This document shows, one piece after another, positions 10,033 to 20,600 of a stretch of DNA of 64,000 nucleotides. Source of the stretch: Candidatus Uabimicrobium amorphum (lineage in GTDB: Bacteria; Planctomycetota; Uabimicrobiia; Uabimicrobiales; Uabimicrobiaceae); the NCBI RefSeq assembly GCF_009002475.1, contig NZ_AP019860.1, positions 3,410,001-3,474,000 of the forward strand, written 5' to 3'. Position numbers and translations under genes: made by a program. The stretch's first letter is position 1. Every line of letters begins with the position of its first letter. A model generated the notes under the pieces. It saw nothing but the letters and a program-made list of their open reading frames with translations, searched no databases and was not told the origin of the DNA.

Positions 10033-10070
10033 CTAGGGTGTTCTCTGGAATTACAAAACAAAACCAGGTT

Positions 10071-10148
10071 GTCATTCCTGCGAAAGCAGGGACCCAGCAT
10101 TTACAGATTGACTTTAGATTGCTAGATTCCTGCTTCCGCAGGAATGAC
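10071..10148. repeat. REP-like palindrome (GTCATTCC type), copy 1
   Basis: A 20-bp arm GTCATTCCTGCGAAAGCAGG at 10071-10090 is repeated inverted at 10129-10148 with one mismatch. GTCATTCC(C/T)GC...GCAGGAATGAC is the form of a common bacterial REP/small palindromic repeat. It sits in the 305-bp gap after efp and can form a long stem. Confidence 0.8.
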
Positions 10149-10196
10149 ACTTCTGGTAGTTTCGTCTCAATAAACAACAGCGACCTGTTGGGCACG

Positions 10197-10290
10197 GTCA
10201 TCCCTTACTTAATTCATGATTTGATCAGGGATCCAGGCGCTTAACAAAATTAATTTTATATTGCTGGTTTCCCGCTTACGCGGGAATGAC
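10197..10290. repeat. REP-like palindrome, copy 2 (diverged)
   Basis: GTCATCCCTTACTTAATTCA from 10197 with TGATCAGGGATCCAGG further on, and CCCGCTTACGCGGGAATGAC at 10271-10290. The right end is itself a short hairpin (CCCGC-TTA-GCGGG type). It appears to be two different subtypes of the same repeat family put end to end. Confidence 0.65.
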
Positions 10291-10337
10291 ACACTTAACA
10301 CTACATTCCACTTAGTTTTCAACAGACGGTGACAAAT

Positions 10338-13300
10338 ATGCAAACAAACAAGCAAAATTTTACCCTGGTTCACGATATTGTTTCTCTGGCTGTTTCAAGA
10401 CCTGTAGCTGTCACAATGGTAGTTATTGCCGTAGCTATTTTCGGTTTTGTTTCTTATCAAAGACTTCCGGTAAACTTGATGCCAGAAATTTCGTACCCCA
10501 CGTTAACCATTCGTACAGAATATCCAGGAAGTGCACCCGAAGAAGTGGAAAAAAATGTTACGGAAAAAATAGAGGAAGCACTCGCGGCTATTAGCAATTT
10601 AGTGGCATATAGTTCTACATCTCGTTCAGAAATATCCGATGTAGTCCTCGAATTTAGCTGGAACACAAATATGGCGGTTGTCATCCAAGAAGTGAGAGAA
10701 AAACTAGACCGTGTCGGGCTTCCAAGTGAAGCAAATCGTCCTCTCATACTTCGCTATGATCCGTCTTTAGACCCGATTATGCGTATAGGTATCTATGGTG
10801 ATGCCTCTCTATTTACTTTACGCGACATCAGCGAGCTAGAAATCAAACGTGCTCTGGAAACAATACCAGGTGTAGCCTCGGTAAAGGTCAAAGGTGGATT
10901 GGAAGAGGAAATACGCATTGATTTAGAAGAGTCAAAACTATCGGCATTTAGTGTTCCGATTAGCCGCGTTGTACAGAGAATCAAAGAAGAAAATCTCAAT
11001 ACACCATGCGGGTCTATTCGCGAAGGAGAACGCACCTATCTCGTTCGCACCAAAAACGAATTTAAAACCCTGGATGAGATGCGTCATTTACCCATCGTCA
11101 ATAAAGAAGGTGTCAATATTACCTTGAAAGAGCTTGGCCGTGTTCACAAAACAAATCGTGAACGCGAAATCATTACGCGCATTGGACGCAATCCTTCGGT
11201 TGAAATTGAAATCTTCAAAGAGGCAGATGCAAATATCGTCACCGTGGCACGTGCAATTAAATTTAAACTATTTGGTCCAGAAGATAAAAGTGCCTTTGAA
11301 ACCACGAATAATAAAGGCGGGCAGGGACGTGGAAATTCAATGCGTTCACAGGGCAGGAAGAGTCGTCCCACTTCAGGCGGTGGAAAAGGCGGAAAACGTG
11401 GTAAACGCGGGCAAAAACAAAACGGCAAGCAAAAAAAGAATGAGAAAAACGCCGCAAAACAAGACAATGCCGCTGACGGAGAAAAAGACGATAAAAACGG
11501 TGAAAAAAATGCCGATAAGGACAAGAAAAAAGACAAAGACAAAAAAGCACAAAAAGATAAAAAACGACAGTATGGTTCGAAGCGTGGTCGTTCTCAACCA
11601 ACGGTTACCTGGGTTGTTAATGAGCTCCCCAAAGGTGTCAAATTGCAAATTCTTTCCGATCAGTCGGACTTCATTCGTCACGCAATCGATGAGGTGATCA
11701 ACACCTGTATCACCGGGGGTATACTTGCGATCATCGTGTTATTTTTATTCCTACGCCGTCCTGGAAGTACGTTTATCATTGCCATTACCATTCCAGTATG
11801 CGTTATTGCCACTTTTGCTCCACTTCATTTATCAAAAACCTCCCTCAATATTATGTCACTGGGAGGACTAGCTCTAGGTATTGGCATGCTCGTTGACAAT
11901 GCCATCGTCGTCTTGGAATCCATCGTTCGCCATCGCAACGCAGGAAAAAAACCGAAGGAAAGTGCCGTTATTGGTACCTCGGAGGTTGGGGGAGCCATTA
12001 CCGCCTCTACATTAACAACCATTGCAGTTTTTTTCCCCATACTTTACATAGAGGGGATCGCAGGGCAAATATTTCAAGACCAAGCATTGACAGTAGTTTT
12101 CTCACTTATTGCCTCACTGATTATGGCGATCATTGTCATACCAGTTCTTGCCTCGCGTAACTTTAGCGATAACCTCATTGAGAAAAAATGGCGATGGCGA
12201 GATTACACCGCATTTAACACCATCAACTATGTACGCGAAAATTGGCAACAAGCGAAATGGTACTCCAAGGGATTTATGCTATTCAAAAATACCGTTTTAT
12301 TCCCTGTGGAGATCATCACAAAGCTATGCATACTCACCATACACCTATGTTTAATTTCTGTGTATTTTGTGGCGATGTGTGTTGCAATCGTGTTCAAATT
12401 TATCATGTGGCCTTTGACAACAATTGCCTCCTTCTTTCGCATAGGAAATGTTATATACGGTCGTATTTTGCGCTTTGCCATTTATCGACCAATTATTATT
12501 GCCCTCATATGCACACTTCTTATCTGCGGTGCCGTATTCTGTTTAATAAATTACGTAGGTGCAGAGCTAGTTCCCGAACTTCACCAAGGAGAATTCAGCA
12601 TGCACATTGCGCTTCCCGTAGGTGCGCCTCTTCACAAAAGTAACGAAATTATTCGCAAATACGAATATTTTTTACAAAAACAAGAAAATATTAAACAGGT
12701 ATTTAGCCGTGTAGGTGCCGAAAAAACAACAACTAGTAGCGACGAAGAAGGACAACATACAGGAGTCATCACCTGTTTACTCGACACAACAAAAGTACCA
12801 CCGCTTGAGGAAGACAACTACCTAAATAATCTTCGTAAGAGGATGCCTCGTGACCCTGAAGTAAAATCCATACGATTTTCGCGTCCCACATTGTTTTCGT
12901 TTAAAACGCCTATCGAAATAGAAATCTACGGTTTTGATTTGCAAAAACTTAAGAGTATCTCCGAAGAGGCCGCGGAGAAAATGCGTTCCATAAAAGCCTT
13001 ATATGATGTAAAAGTGTCCGTCGAGCGCGGTAATCCAGAACTTCACATTTACTACAAACGTGACTACCTGTTTAAAAACAACCTAACACTGTCGGATGTT
13101 GCCAATCTAATACGCAATAAAATCCAGGGAGAGAATGTTGGAAAGTTTAGGATAAAGCAAAAAGAGGTTCCCATTATCGTTAGTTTGCGAACCAAAGACC
13201 GTAGTCAAATGAAGTCACTGGACAATATGACGGTAAGCAATGACGAAAACCGCACTTACTTACGTGAAGTGAGTAATATTAAAGAAGGAACGGGCCCCTC

Positions 13301-13991
13301 AGAAATACGTCACATTCAACAGCAACGCGTTATCTTACTCACCGCAAATATTTACGGTATGGATTTACAAGGGGCCGCAAATGAAATTAGTAACATTCTC
13401 GACAGTATGAGCTGGCCAGATGGTTATAAATTTAACGTTGCTGGGCAAAGTAAAGAGCAAGAAATAGCTGCGCGCAGCATGCAATTTGCCTTACTTTTGG
13501 CCGCGTTCTTAGTATACGCGATTATGGCCAGTCAGTTTGAATCGTTATTTCAACCACTCATGATTATGTTCACTTTACCTCTGGCGTTCATCGGAGTGAT
13601 TTTTGCCTTAGTGCTTCTCAATATCCCCATCTCCATTATCGTGCTTATCGGTATTATTATTTTGTGCGGAATTGTAGTCAACAACGCCATTGTGATGATT
13701 GATTTCATTAATCAACTACGCGAGCAAGGACTGAGTATCTCCGAAGCCGCGATTGAGGGAGCACAAACGCGCTTACGTCCTATTTTAATGACAACCTTAA
13801 CAACACTACTTGGTCTTCTACCCATGACAGGTATTTTTAGTGCCAGCGGAGGGCAAGGCGTTGAAATTCGCAGTCCACTTGCCATTACAGTAGTTAGTGG
13901 TCTTATCTCGTCAACATTATTAACTTTAGTTATTATCCCTGTCGTTTATACTTGGGGAGAAAAACTACGTGAAAAAATAAAAAAAGGTTAA
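10338..13991 (+). CDS. RND-family efflux/transport protein (AcrB/CzcA-like)
   Basis: An inner-membrane proton-driven RND transporter. The ATG at 10338 follows GGTGA; a GTG at 10329 in frame is an alternative (1220 aa). It has the N-terminal helix, NLMPEISYPTL, porter domains, and the proton-relay helix GIGMLVDNAIVVLESI. The second half repeats the fold, ending GVEIRSPLAITVVSGLISS. Two oddities are visible. A Lys/Gly/Asp-rich insert of about 108 residues (residues 318-425 from the GTG) sits just before the second helix. A roughly 100-residue insert with extra hydrophobic segments separates helices 6 and 7. No membrane-fusion or TolC partner is adjacent; two receptor kinases follow directly. 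The substrate is unknown. Confidence 0.92.
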   Translation: MQTNKQNFTLVHDIVSLAVSRPVAVTMVVIAVAIFGFVSYQRLPVNLMPEISYPTLTIRTEYPGSAPEEVEKNVTEKIEEALAAISNLVAYSSTSRSEISDVVLEFSWNTNMAVVIQEVREKLDRVGLPSEANRPLILRYDPSLDPIMRIGIYGDASLFTLRDISELEIKRALETIPGVASVKVKGGLEEEIRIDLEESKLSAFSVPISRVVQRIKEENLNTPCGSIREGERTYLVRTKNEFKTLDEMRHLPIVNKEGVNITLKELGRVHKTNREREIITRIGRNPSVEIEIFKEADANIVTVARAIKFKLFGPEDKSAFETTNNKGGQGRGNSMRSQGRKSRPTSGGGKGGKRGKRGQKQNGKQKKNEKNAAKQDNAADGEKDDKNGEKNADKDKKKDKDKKAQKDKKRQYGSKRGRSQPTVTWVVNELPKGVKLQILSDQSDFIRHAIDEVINTCITGGILAIIVLFLFLRRPGSTFIIAITIPVCVIATFAPLHLSKTSLNIMSLGGLALGIGMLVDNAIVVLESIVRHRNAGKKPKESAVIGTSEVGGAITASTLTTIAVFFPILYIEGIAGQIFQDQALTVVFSLIASLIMAIIVIPVLASRNFSDNLIEKKWRWRDYTAFNTINYVRENWQQAKWYSKGFMLFKNTVLFPVEIITKLCILTIHLCLISVYFVAMCVAIVFKFIMWPLTTIASFFRIGNVIYGRILRFAIYRPIIIALICTLLICGAVFCLINYVGAELVPELHQGEFSMHIALPVGAPLHKSNEIIRKYEYFLQKQENIKQVFSRVGAEKTTTSSDEEGQHTGVITCLLDTTKVPPLEEDNYLNNLRKRMPRDPEVKSIRFSRPTLFSFKTPIEIEIYGFDLQKLKSISEEAAEKMRSIKALYDVKVSVERGNPELHIYYKRDYLFKNNLTLSDVANLIRNKIQGENVGKFRIKQKEVPIIVSLRTKDRSQMKSLDNMTVSNDENRTYLREVSNIKEGTGPSEIRHIQQQRVILLTANIYGMDLQGAANEISNILDSMSWPDGYKFNVAGQSKEQEIAARSMQFALLLAAFLVYAIMASQFESLFQPLMIMFTLPLAFIGVIFALVLLNIPISIIVLIGIIILCGIVVNNAIVMIDFINQLREQGLSISEAAIEGAQTRLRPILMTTLTTLLGLLPMTGIFSASGGQGVEIRSPLAITVVSGLISSTLLTLVIIPVVYTWGEKLREKIKKG

Positions 13992-13994
13992 AGT

Positions 13995-16900
13995 ATGAGT
14001 AAAAACTGGTTTATTCGATCAAAACTCAATGGAAATCTTTTTGGTCCCTACCCAGTAGATTTACTAAAAACATATATTGCACAAGGACGCATAGACGCTA
14101 ACTACACTGTTTCGAGTAATAAAAAACACTGGCAAGAAATCAGCGACTGGGCCGCAAGTGACAAAAAGAAACTGGGGAAATACGAAATTATTCGTGAATT
14201 AGGTCGTGGTGGCATGGGAGCGGTGTACTTAGCCTACGATCCAAATTTACAGCGTAATTGCGCGGTAAAGGTAATGCTCAACAATGACGACACCGATGCC
14301 CTAAAGCGTTTTCAGATAGAAGCCAAGGCCGTTGCCCAGATTAAGCATCCGAATATTATTCACATTTATGACATTTGCGAAGAGCCGCACCATTTTTTTG
14401 TCATGGATTACATCGAGGGTGTTCCTCTCGATGAATATCTCATTCGCCTCTCCATCCAGCAAAAAGTGCAAATTTTTGCCAAAATTTGCGACGCCATTGC
14501 CTTTGCTCATGAGCGAAACATCTTACACCGTGATTTAAAACCTGCCAATATTCTGGTGCGTCACGATGGGGAACCGATCATCGTTGACTTTGGACTTGCG
14601 AAAAACATCCAACAGCAAGATAACTTGACAAAAACCGGAGATGTATTTGGGACTCCCAAATACATGGCGCCAGAAATGACCCAAGGACAATTTGGTACAC
14701 CTCAGGTCGATGTATACTCACTCGGTGTTATTCTTTACGAAATGCTGACAGGCCGCGTTCCTTTCGATGGCGAAAATTCCCTAGAATTGCTATATCAACT
14801 TACCATGGCAGATCCCATTCCTCCTTCGAAACTAAATAGCTCGATTCCCAAAGAAGGAGATTTAGAAACCATCTGTCTAAGAGCACTGGAGAAGTCACCT
14901 GAGAATAGAATTGCCTCCGTACAATTTTTACATCGAGAAATAAAGTGTTTTTTGTCGGGTAAACCCATTCGCTTAAAACCGCCCACCAACGTTCAAAAAA
15001 CACTGAAGTGGCTCAACAAACACCGTACAGTTATTGCCGTATCATCCATCGCCTTGATTGTGATCGGCATCACGATTGGGGTTTATTTGTGGGGCATTGC
15101 AATTCAAAATCACAAAACGCGATTCCAAGACAAAATGTTAACGCTGCGTAGTACACGTGCACTGGCTCAAGAAAAAAAGAAATCAATCGACACCTATCTA
15201 TCCTCAAAGAACCACGACCAATTTTTTCATCTTTCTGTCAAAGAGCAAATGCAAAATTTAAAAGATAAAATAAACGGTGAGATAGAAATTTACGACATAT
15301 ACAATTATATTGAAAAAAACTACCCTCCCAATTACACCCAAGAAAACTTTTCAGATAAAGACGAGAAAGACGAAATTGAACGTGAGCTAAAAAAACGGTG
15401 GCCCTTACGAGATCGCGAAACACAGTTGCAAAAAAATAAGGACTACTACCGCCAACTTGATAGCAAATTACGTTTTTCGGTTCTTCCCAATTTTCCGCGG
15501 AAGACACATTATCATTTTACCGAGGATTCCGAGCTAGTGTGCGTTTCGGAAAAGAATAAATATATCGCGCAAAAAACCACGTCTGGTCAGTGGCTATTGT
15601 GGCAACGCCCCTTCGATAAACTTTCTCTAGCTACAGCAACAAAGATCGACGATATTCCCGTAGGAGACGACGATAAATGTACATTTTCCGATGATGAAAC
15701 CTTATTCGTCGTAGAAACAAACCGCCATCTATACTTTTGGGATCTTACCAAAAAACGTATTGTTTTTTCACATCGTGGACGCATGGAACACATTGCTTTC
15801 CATCGCCATTTTGTGGCTTTTGTTACTTATACAAATACCCAATCATTCATGAATATTTATGATCGTAAGCGCAAGACCATTGTCGAAAAATTTCTCACCA
15901 ACTATTTGATCTTCACCGATTTTTCTGAAGATTTTTTTGTAGTGGTCCACCAACAAAAAATATCGACGTTTGATGTTAAAAAACAAAAAACACGACATCA
16001 CGACATCCCCACTTCATCAATTCGTCAAAGGGTAGACTTAGATCGCCGGCACAATGAATTGGTTTTTCTATCGCGCTTAAGCGTGTCCATTTTCAACATC
16101 GCCACAGCAAAAATGAGAACATTTCCTTTTGAGTTCTCTAGTTCCACCGTTTCTTCTACAAAAAAAAGCTTTATCAATATCAATCACTCGCAAATTGCTT
16201 TTGTCAGAGACTCAGGAGAAGTGATTATTTCCTACCTCAGTCAACTCTCCACAGACAAAGTATCGATCATCGCGAGTAAGAGATTAATACCCAGTAGCGA
16301 CGAAAATGTTCGCAAGCTTGCTTTCGCTCCGCAGTATTTTCTTGGCGTTTTCAAAACAAACAGTGTCGAACTAATCAACACCCAGAACGGAAGCAAAATC
16401 ATCACCATTGATTACGATACAAGAGACAAAGTGGATGGACAACTCACCTCATTTAACAATGGACTCATGGTGTCGATGATGACAAAAAAAGATTACAAAG
16501 AGTATTTTTTTCCTTTAAAAAAATACTCTGTCGACGACAATTTAAAACGCGTAATCCAACGCTTCATGCGCATATATACTACCGGTGGGCAAATTGCACA
16601 AGACATTTTCATCACTAAAAATTTTATGGTTTATACGAGCTGGATGGGTTTCTTAATTTGGAAAGATGGCAAGTTTTTTGGCTACCGTAAAATATACAAA
16701 TCTCCCGAAAAATTTAAACTGAGCCCAAAAAATGATTACATGACCGTTCGCTATCGTGCGAGCGAAATACATCTATACGAAACACAAAACTTCAAGCGTA
16801 TCAGTAGCGATATCTTGGGCAAAACAGGACGGTATTTTTTAAATAGTCACAGCCAAGAAATGCGCGAAATATCGAGTGCGACCTTTGCCAAAGACGGAAA

Positions 16901-17585
16901 ACATCTTTTTTTATCGCGTTCCAACCTACAACTGTTCAAATACAATCTAGAAACCAAAAAAATCACAAAAATTTGTCGCGACTCATGGGACGGCAGCGTT
17001 TTATTGTTAGACATGATGCAATCCCATGACGACTACATCGTAGTAGGATTTTCGGAACACAATGGCCAAAAGGGAGGCTATGCGGTGTTTACCCCCGAAA
17101 GACGCAGAACAATACATAAAACAGAAGACGCGGTGTGCGCGATAAATATTCATCAACAATACTTTGTGGTGGCCTTAGAAAACGGAGTTATCCGCGTTTA
17201 CGATTTTCGCTCACCCAAGAAAAAAATCATGGAATTCAGATGCCCCGGAAAACCACAGCGAGTTTTATTTTCTCCTAATGGAGAGTACGTTGCAGCTTTT
17301 ACCGCACATGACACATATATATTCGATATAAAGACATATAATCTGGAAAAAGACAATTACTTCAAAATATACAACGGACACTACAAGAATCACATAGGAA
17401 CCTTCCGTCACGACTGGAAAAAAGCATATTTTACAAATAATTCCGGTGATGTTTTGGTTTTTGACCAGGAGTTTTTCGTCGATGAAGATGCCTATGAAAA
17501 ACGTTTGCAACAACAAAAAAACTTTTTGAGCAATGACTTTTTCGAAAGTAGAGAAAAGTTAAAGAGAATACTAAAGCAGGAATAG
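13995..17585 (+). CDS. GYF_2-Ser/Thr kinase-beta-propeller receptor, copy A
   Basis: An 1196-aa receptor-type kinase. Residues 4-55 match a GYF_2 domain (WFIRSKLNGNLFGPY, then HWQEISDW). The kinase domain spans about 63-320, with ELGRGGMGAVY, K92, HRDLKPANIL (D180), DFG at 198-200 and MAPE, so it should be active. A membrane helix covers about 346-368. The remaining 800 residues are extracytoplasmic: a charged coiled region, then WD40/propeller-like strands (FSPNGEYVAAFTAHDTYIFD near the end). AAAGG precedes the ATG, only 3 bp after the RND stop, so the two are co-transcribed. The propeller probably senses a ligand or partner. A close paralogue follows. Confidence 0.93.
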   Translation: MSKNWFIRSKLNGNLFGPYPVDLLKTYIAQGRIDANYTVSSNKKHWQEISDWAASDKKKLGKYEIIRELGRGGMGAVYLAYDPNLQRNCAVKVMLNNDDTDALKRFQIEAKAVAQIKHPNIIHIYDICEEPHHFFVMDYIEGVPLDEYLIRLSIQQKVQIFAKICDAIAFAHERNILHRDLKPANILVRHDGEPIIVDFGLAKNIQQQDNLTKTGDVFGTPKYMAPEMTQGQFGTPQVDVYSLGVILYEMLTGRVPFDGENSLELLYQLTMADPIPPSKLNSSIPKEGDLETICLRALEKSPENRIASVQFLHREIKCFLSGKPIRLKPPTNVQKTLKWLNKHRTVIAVSSIALIVIGITIGVYLWGIAIQNHKTRFQDKMLTLRSTRALAQEKKKSIDTYLSSKNHDQFFHLSVKEQMQNLKDKINGEIEIYDIYNYIEKNYPPNYTQENFSDKDEKDEIERELKKRWPLRDRETQLQKNKDYYRQLDSKLRFSVLPNFPRKTHYHFTEDSELVCVSEKNKYIAQKTTSGQWLLWQRPFDKLSLATATKIDDIPVGDDDKCTFSDDETLFVVETNRHLYFWDLTKKRIVFSHRGRMEHIAFHRHFVAFVTYTNTQSFMNIYDRKRKTIVEKFLTNYLIFTDFSEDFFVVVHQQKISTFDVKKQKTRHHDIPTSSIRQRVDLDRRHNELVFLSRLSVSIFNIATAKMRTFPFEFSSSTVSSTKKSFININHSQIAFVRDSGEVIISYLSQLSTDKVSIIASKRLIPSSDENVRKLAFAPQYFLGVFKTNSVELINTQNGSKIITIDYDTRDKVDGQLTSFNNGLMVSMMTKKDYKEYFFPLKKYSVDDNLKRVIQRFMRIYTTGGQIAQDIFITKNFMVYTSWMGFLIWKDGKFFGYRKIYKSPEKFKLSPKNDYMTVRYRASEIHLYETQNFKRISSDILGKTGRYFLNSHSQEMREISSATFAKDGKHLFLSRSNLQLFKYNLETKKITKICRDSWDGSVLLLDMMQSHDDYIVVGFSEHNGQKGGYAVFTPERRRTIHKTEDAVCAINIHQQYFVVALENGVIRVYDFRSPKKKIMEFRCPGKPQRVLFSPNGEYVAAFTAHDTYIFDIKTYNLEKDNYFKIYNGHYKNHIGTFRHDWKKAYFTNNSGDVLVFDQEFFVDEDAYEKRLQQQKNFLSNDFFESREKLKRILKQE

Positions 17586-17608
17586 TGATACTTCAATAGA
17601 GGCTAGAC

Positions 17609-20600
17609 ATGAGTCAAAACTGGTTTATTCGATCAAAAACCAACGGAAATCTTTTCGGTCCTTATACTGTGGATTTAATGAAAACATACATTACACAAGG
17701 ACGTATAGACGCCAACTACATGATTTCCAGCAATAAAAAACACTGGCAAGAAATCAGCGATTGGGTGGCGAGCGAAAAAAAGAGAATTGGAAAATACAAA
17801 ATTATCCGTGAGTTAGGTCGCGGTGGTATGGGAGCGGTATATCTCGCCTACGATTCACATTTACAACGTCAATGCGCTCTCAAAGTGATGCTCAACAACA
17901 ACGATGCCGACGCTTTAAAGCGTTTCCAATTAGAAGCAAAGGCCGTTGCGCAAATACAACACCCGAATATCATTCATATTTACGATATTTGTCAAACCCC
18001 CTATCATTTTTTTGTGATGGACTACATAGAAGGTATTCCTTTAGATGAATATATTATTCGTCTCTCCATTCAACAAAAAGTAAAACTTTTTGCCAAAATT
18101 TGCGACGCCATCGCTTTTGCTCACAGCAAAAATATTCTACACCGTGATTTAAAACCAGCCAATATTCTCGTAAGGCATGACGGAGAACCGATTGTTGTTG
18201 ACTTTGGATTGGCCAAAAACATTAAACAACAAGATAATCTTACAAAAACCGGTGATGTGTTCGGCACACCTAAGTACATGGCGCCAGAAATATCCCAAGG
18301 TACACCCGGAACGCATCAAGTCGATGTATATGCTCTAGGAATCATTTTATATGAAATGCTGACCGGACGCGTTCCTTTTGATGGGGAAAACCACCTTGAG
18401 CTGCTTTATCAAATTACGATGTCAGAACCCATCCCACCTTCAAAACTCAATAGTTCGATACCCAAAGAAGGAGATTTGGAAACGATTTGTTTGAAAGCGT
18501 TAGAAAAATCACCACAAAAAAGAATTTCTTCGGTAAGATTTTTACACAAAGAAATACAAAGTTTTTTACAAGGGGAACGCATTCGATTAAAACCTCCTAG
18601 CCGTAGTCAAAAAATTATCAAATGGGTACGAAATCACGCCATCCAGTGCTCCATTTTTGTATTGGTATGTTTAGCAAGCATATTTTATTTGTGGACAAAC
18701 AATGTTCTCCGCGATAAAGGACGTACTGTCCAGTTAGACCTGAACAAAAAATTAATTGACAACAAAGAGCAAGTTTTTCGCAGTAAAAATGACTTGGTAA
18801 ATACAAAAAGAGAGTCCATTTATAACTACTTACACTTTAAAACTGATGAGCAATTTTTTCATTTAGAAGTTGCGGACAAACTAAAAGATTTGGAAGAGAA
18901 AATCGCTATCGAAAAAAAACTGGAGGAAGAATACATTAGCTTAAAAAATCGTCAAGATCGTTATCATCGTTTACAACGAGACGGCGACCCTTATCTTCAC
19001 CGCAAAGATTTAGACGATCTCTCTGCAGACGTGGCCAATTTATTTGAACGGCTCAAGGCCAAAGATATTTGGTCAGAGAGTCATGCCGCAATGCGCAAAC
19101 AAGAAAATACGCGCTACTATCAACGTCTTGACGATCACCTGCGTTTTTCGGTTTTACCCAATTTTCCTTCAAAAACAACGCATGCATTGCAAAAAAACGT
19201 ATTAAGTGTTTGTGTCTCACCCAAAAACAACTACATCGCACAAAAAACCGTTCAGGGGAAATGGTTGCTGTGGAAAAAACCTTTTGGCAAAATCCTCACG
19301 ACAGACAAAGCCATTGTTTTAGACTGCCTACCGCGTACTTTTAAAAAATCGTATAGTGTGTTTTCTCCCGATGAAAAATTACTTGTTGTCGGAGAGAGCC
19401 AAAATCTGTACTTTGTTGATTTGTCAACGCAAAGTTGTGTCTCATACCCTGGCCAGGCAGGAAATGTAGCTTTTGGCACAAAAAATGATCTGGTGAGCTT
19501 TTTCTTCGAAGAAGGAGCAAAAGACTTTGTAGGTTTATTTAGTCGTAGCCGCAACAAACTCATCAAAAAATTTCATGCACAGGAGGTATTCTTTGCCGAC
19601 TTTGGCAACAACCATCTAGTGATGATGTACAATCGTGGAATTTTAGTCTATGATCTACAAAGCGGTAAAATATCGCGTCACCCGACCAAAACAGACTTCT
19701 CCAGAAGGCGCGTGGCGATAAATCGCCAAGAAAATCAGTTGATTTTTGTGTCGCGCCTTTCGCTAAAGATTTTCGACTTAAAATCGAAAAAAATGCAAAT
19801 CGTTCCATTTGAGTTTCCCACAGTAGACCCTTCACTAAAACATAAAAATTTTACGATGTTGGGGCGAAACCAATTTGCTTTTTTACGCAATTCAGGGGAA
19901 ATCATTATTTCCTACCTAAGCCCTCTATCAAACCAAGACAATACTCTATTGTCGAGTAGGCGCCTTAGGAGTAGTGATAAAAGCATTTATAAACTAGACT
20001 TTGCCCCACAGTATTTTTTGGGCGCTTTCACCGATACGGGTATCGACATCATTAGCTCTACGGGAGGCGAAAAAATTATCACCATCGATAAGCCGCAGTT
20101 TTATACTGGCGAAGACACTTTCGTGAATGGGCACTTAGCCACCTTACAAAATGGATTACAAGTTTCGCTTGTCACCAAAAAATACTGCGAACAATACTTT
20201 TTTCCTTTCAAGAAATATTTGCTAGACAAAGTTACGCAAAAATTAATATTACAGTTTACGAACTTCTATAAAGCCTCTGAAGAAGTAACGCGCGATACGC
20301 TCGTCAGCGAAGATTTTCTTATTTGCACAAGTGTTCTTGGATTTTTAGTCTGGAAAAATGGTAAGTTTATCACCAGTTGTAAGGTACTCAAATCTCCGGA
20401 TAGTTTTGAGTTAAGTAACAATGGAAAATATTTGGCGATTCTTTTTAAGGCAAGTGAGATACGTCTATACGATATGGATACCTTTACAAAGCAATCTACA
20501 CAACCGCAAAATGTAGACTTACTCGGTCGCTCAGGAAGAAAATATTTAAGGGAACTCGGTCGTAATAACGAAGAAATCCGACGCATAACATTTACAACGG

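Noticed and set aside
11134..11697. Lys-rich overlapping frames on both strands inside the RND gene
   Set aside because: They mirror the low-complexity insert and conflict with an unbroken RND frame.
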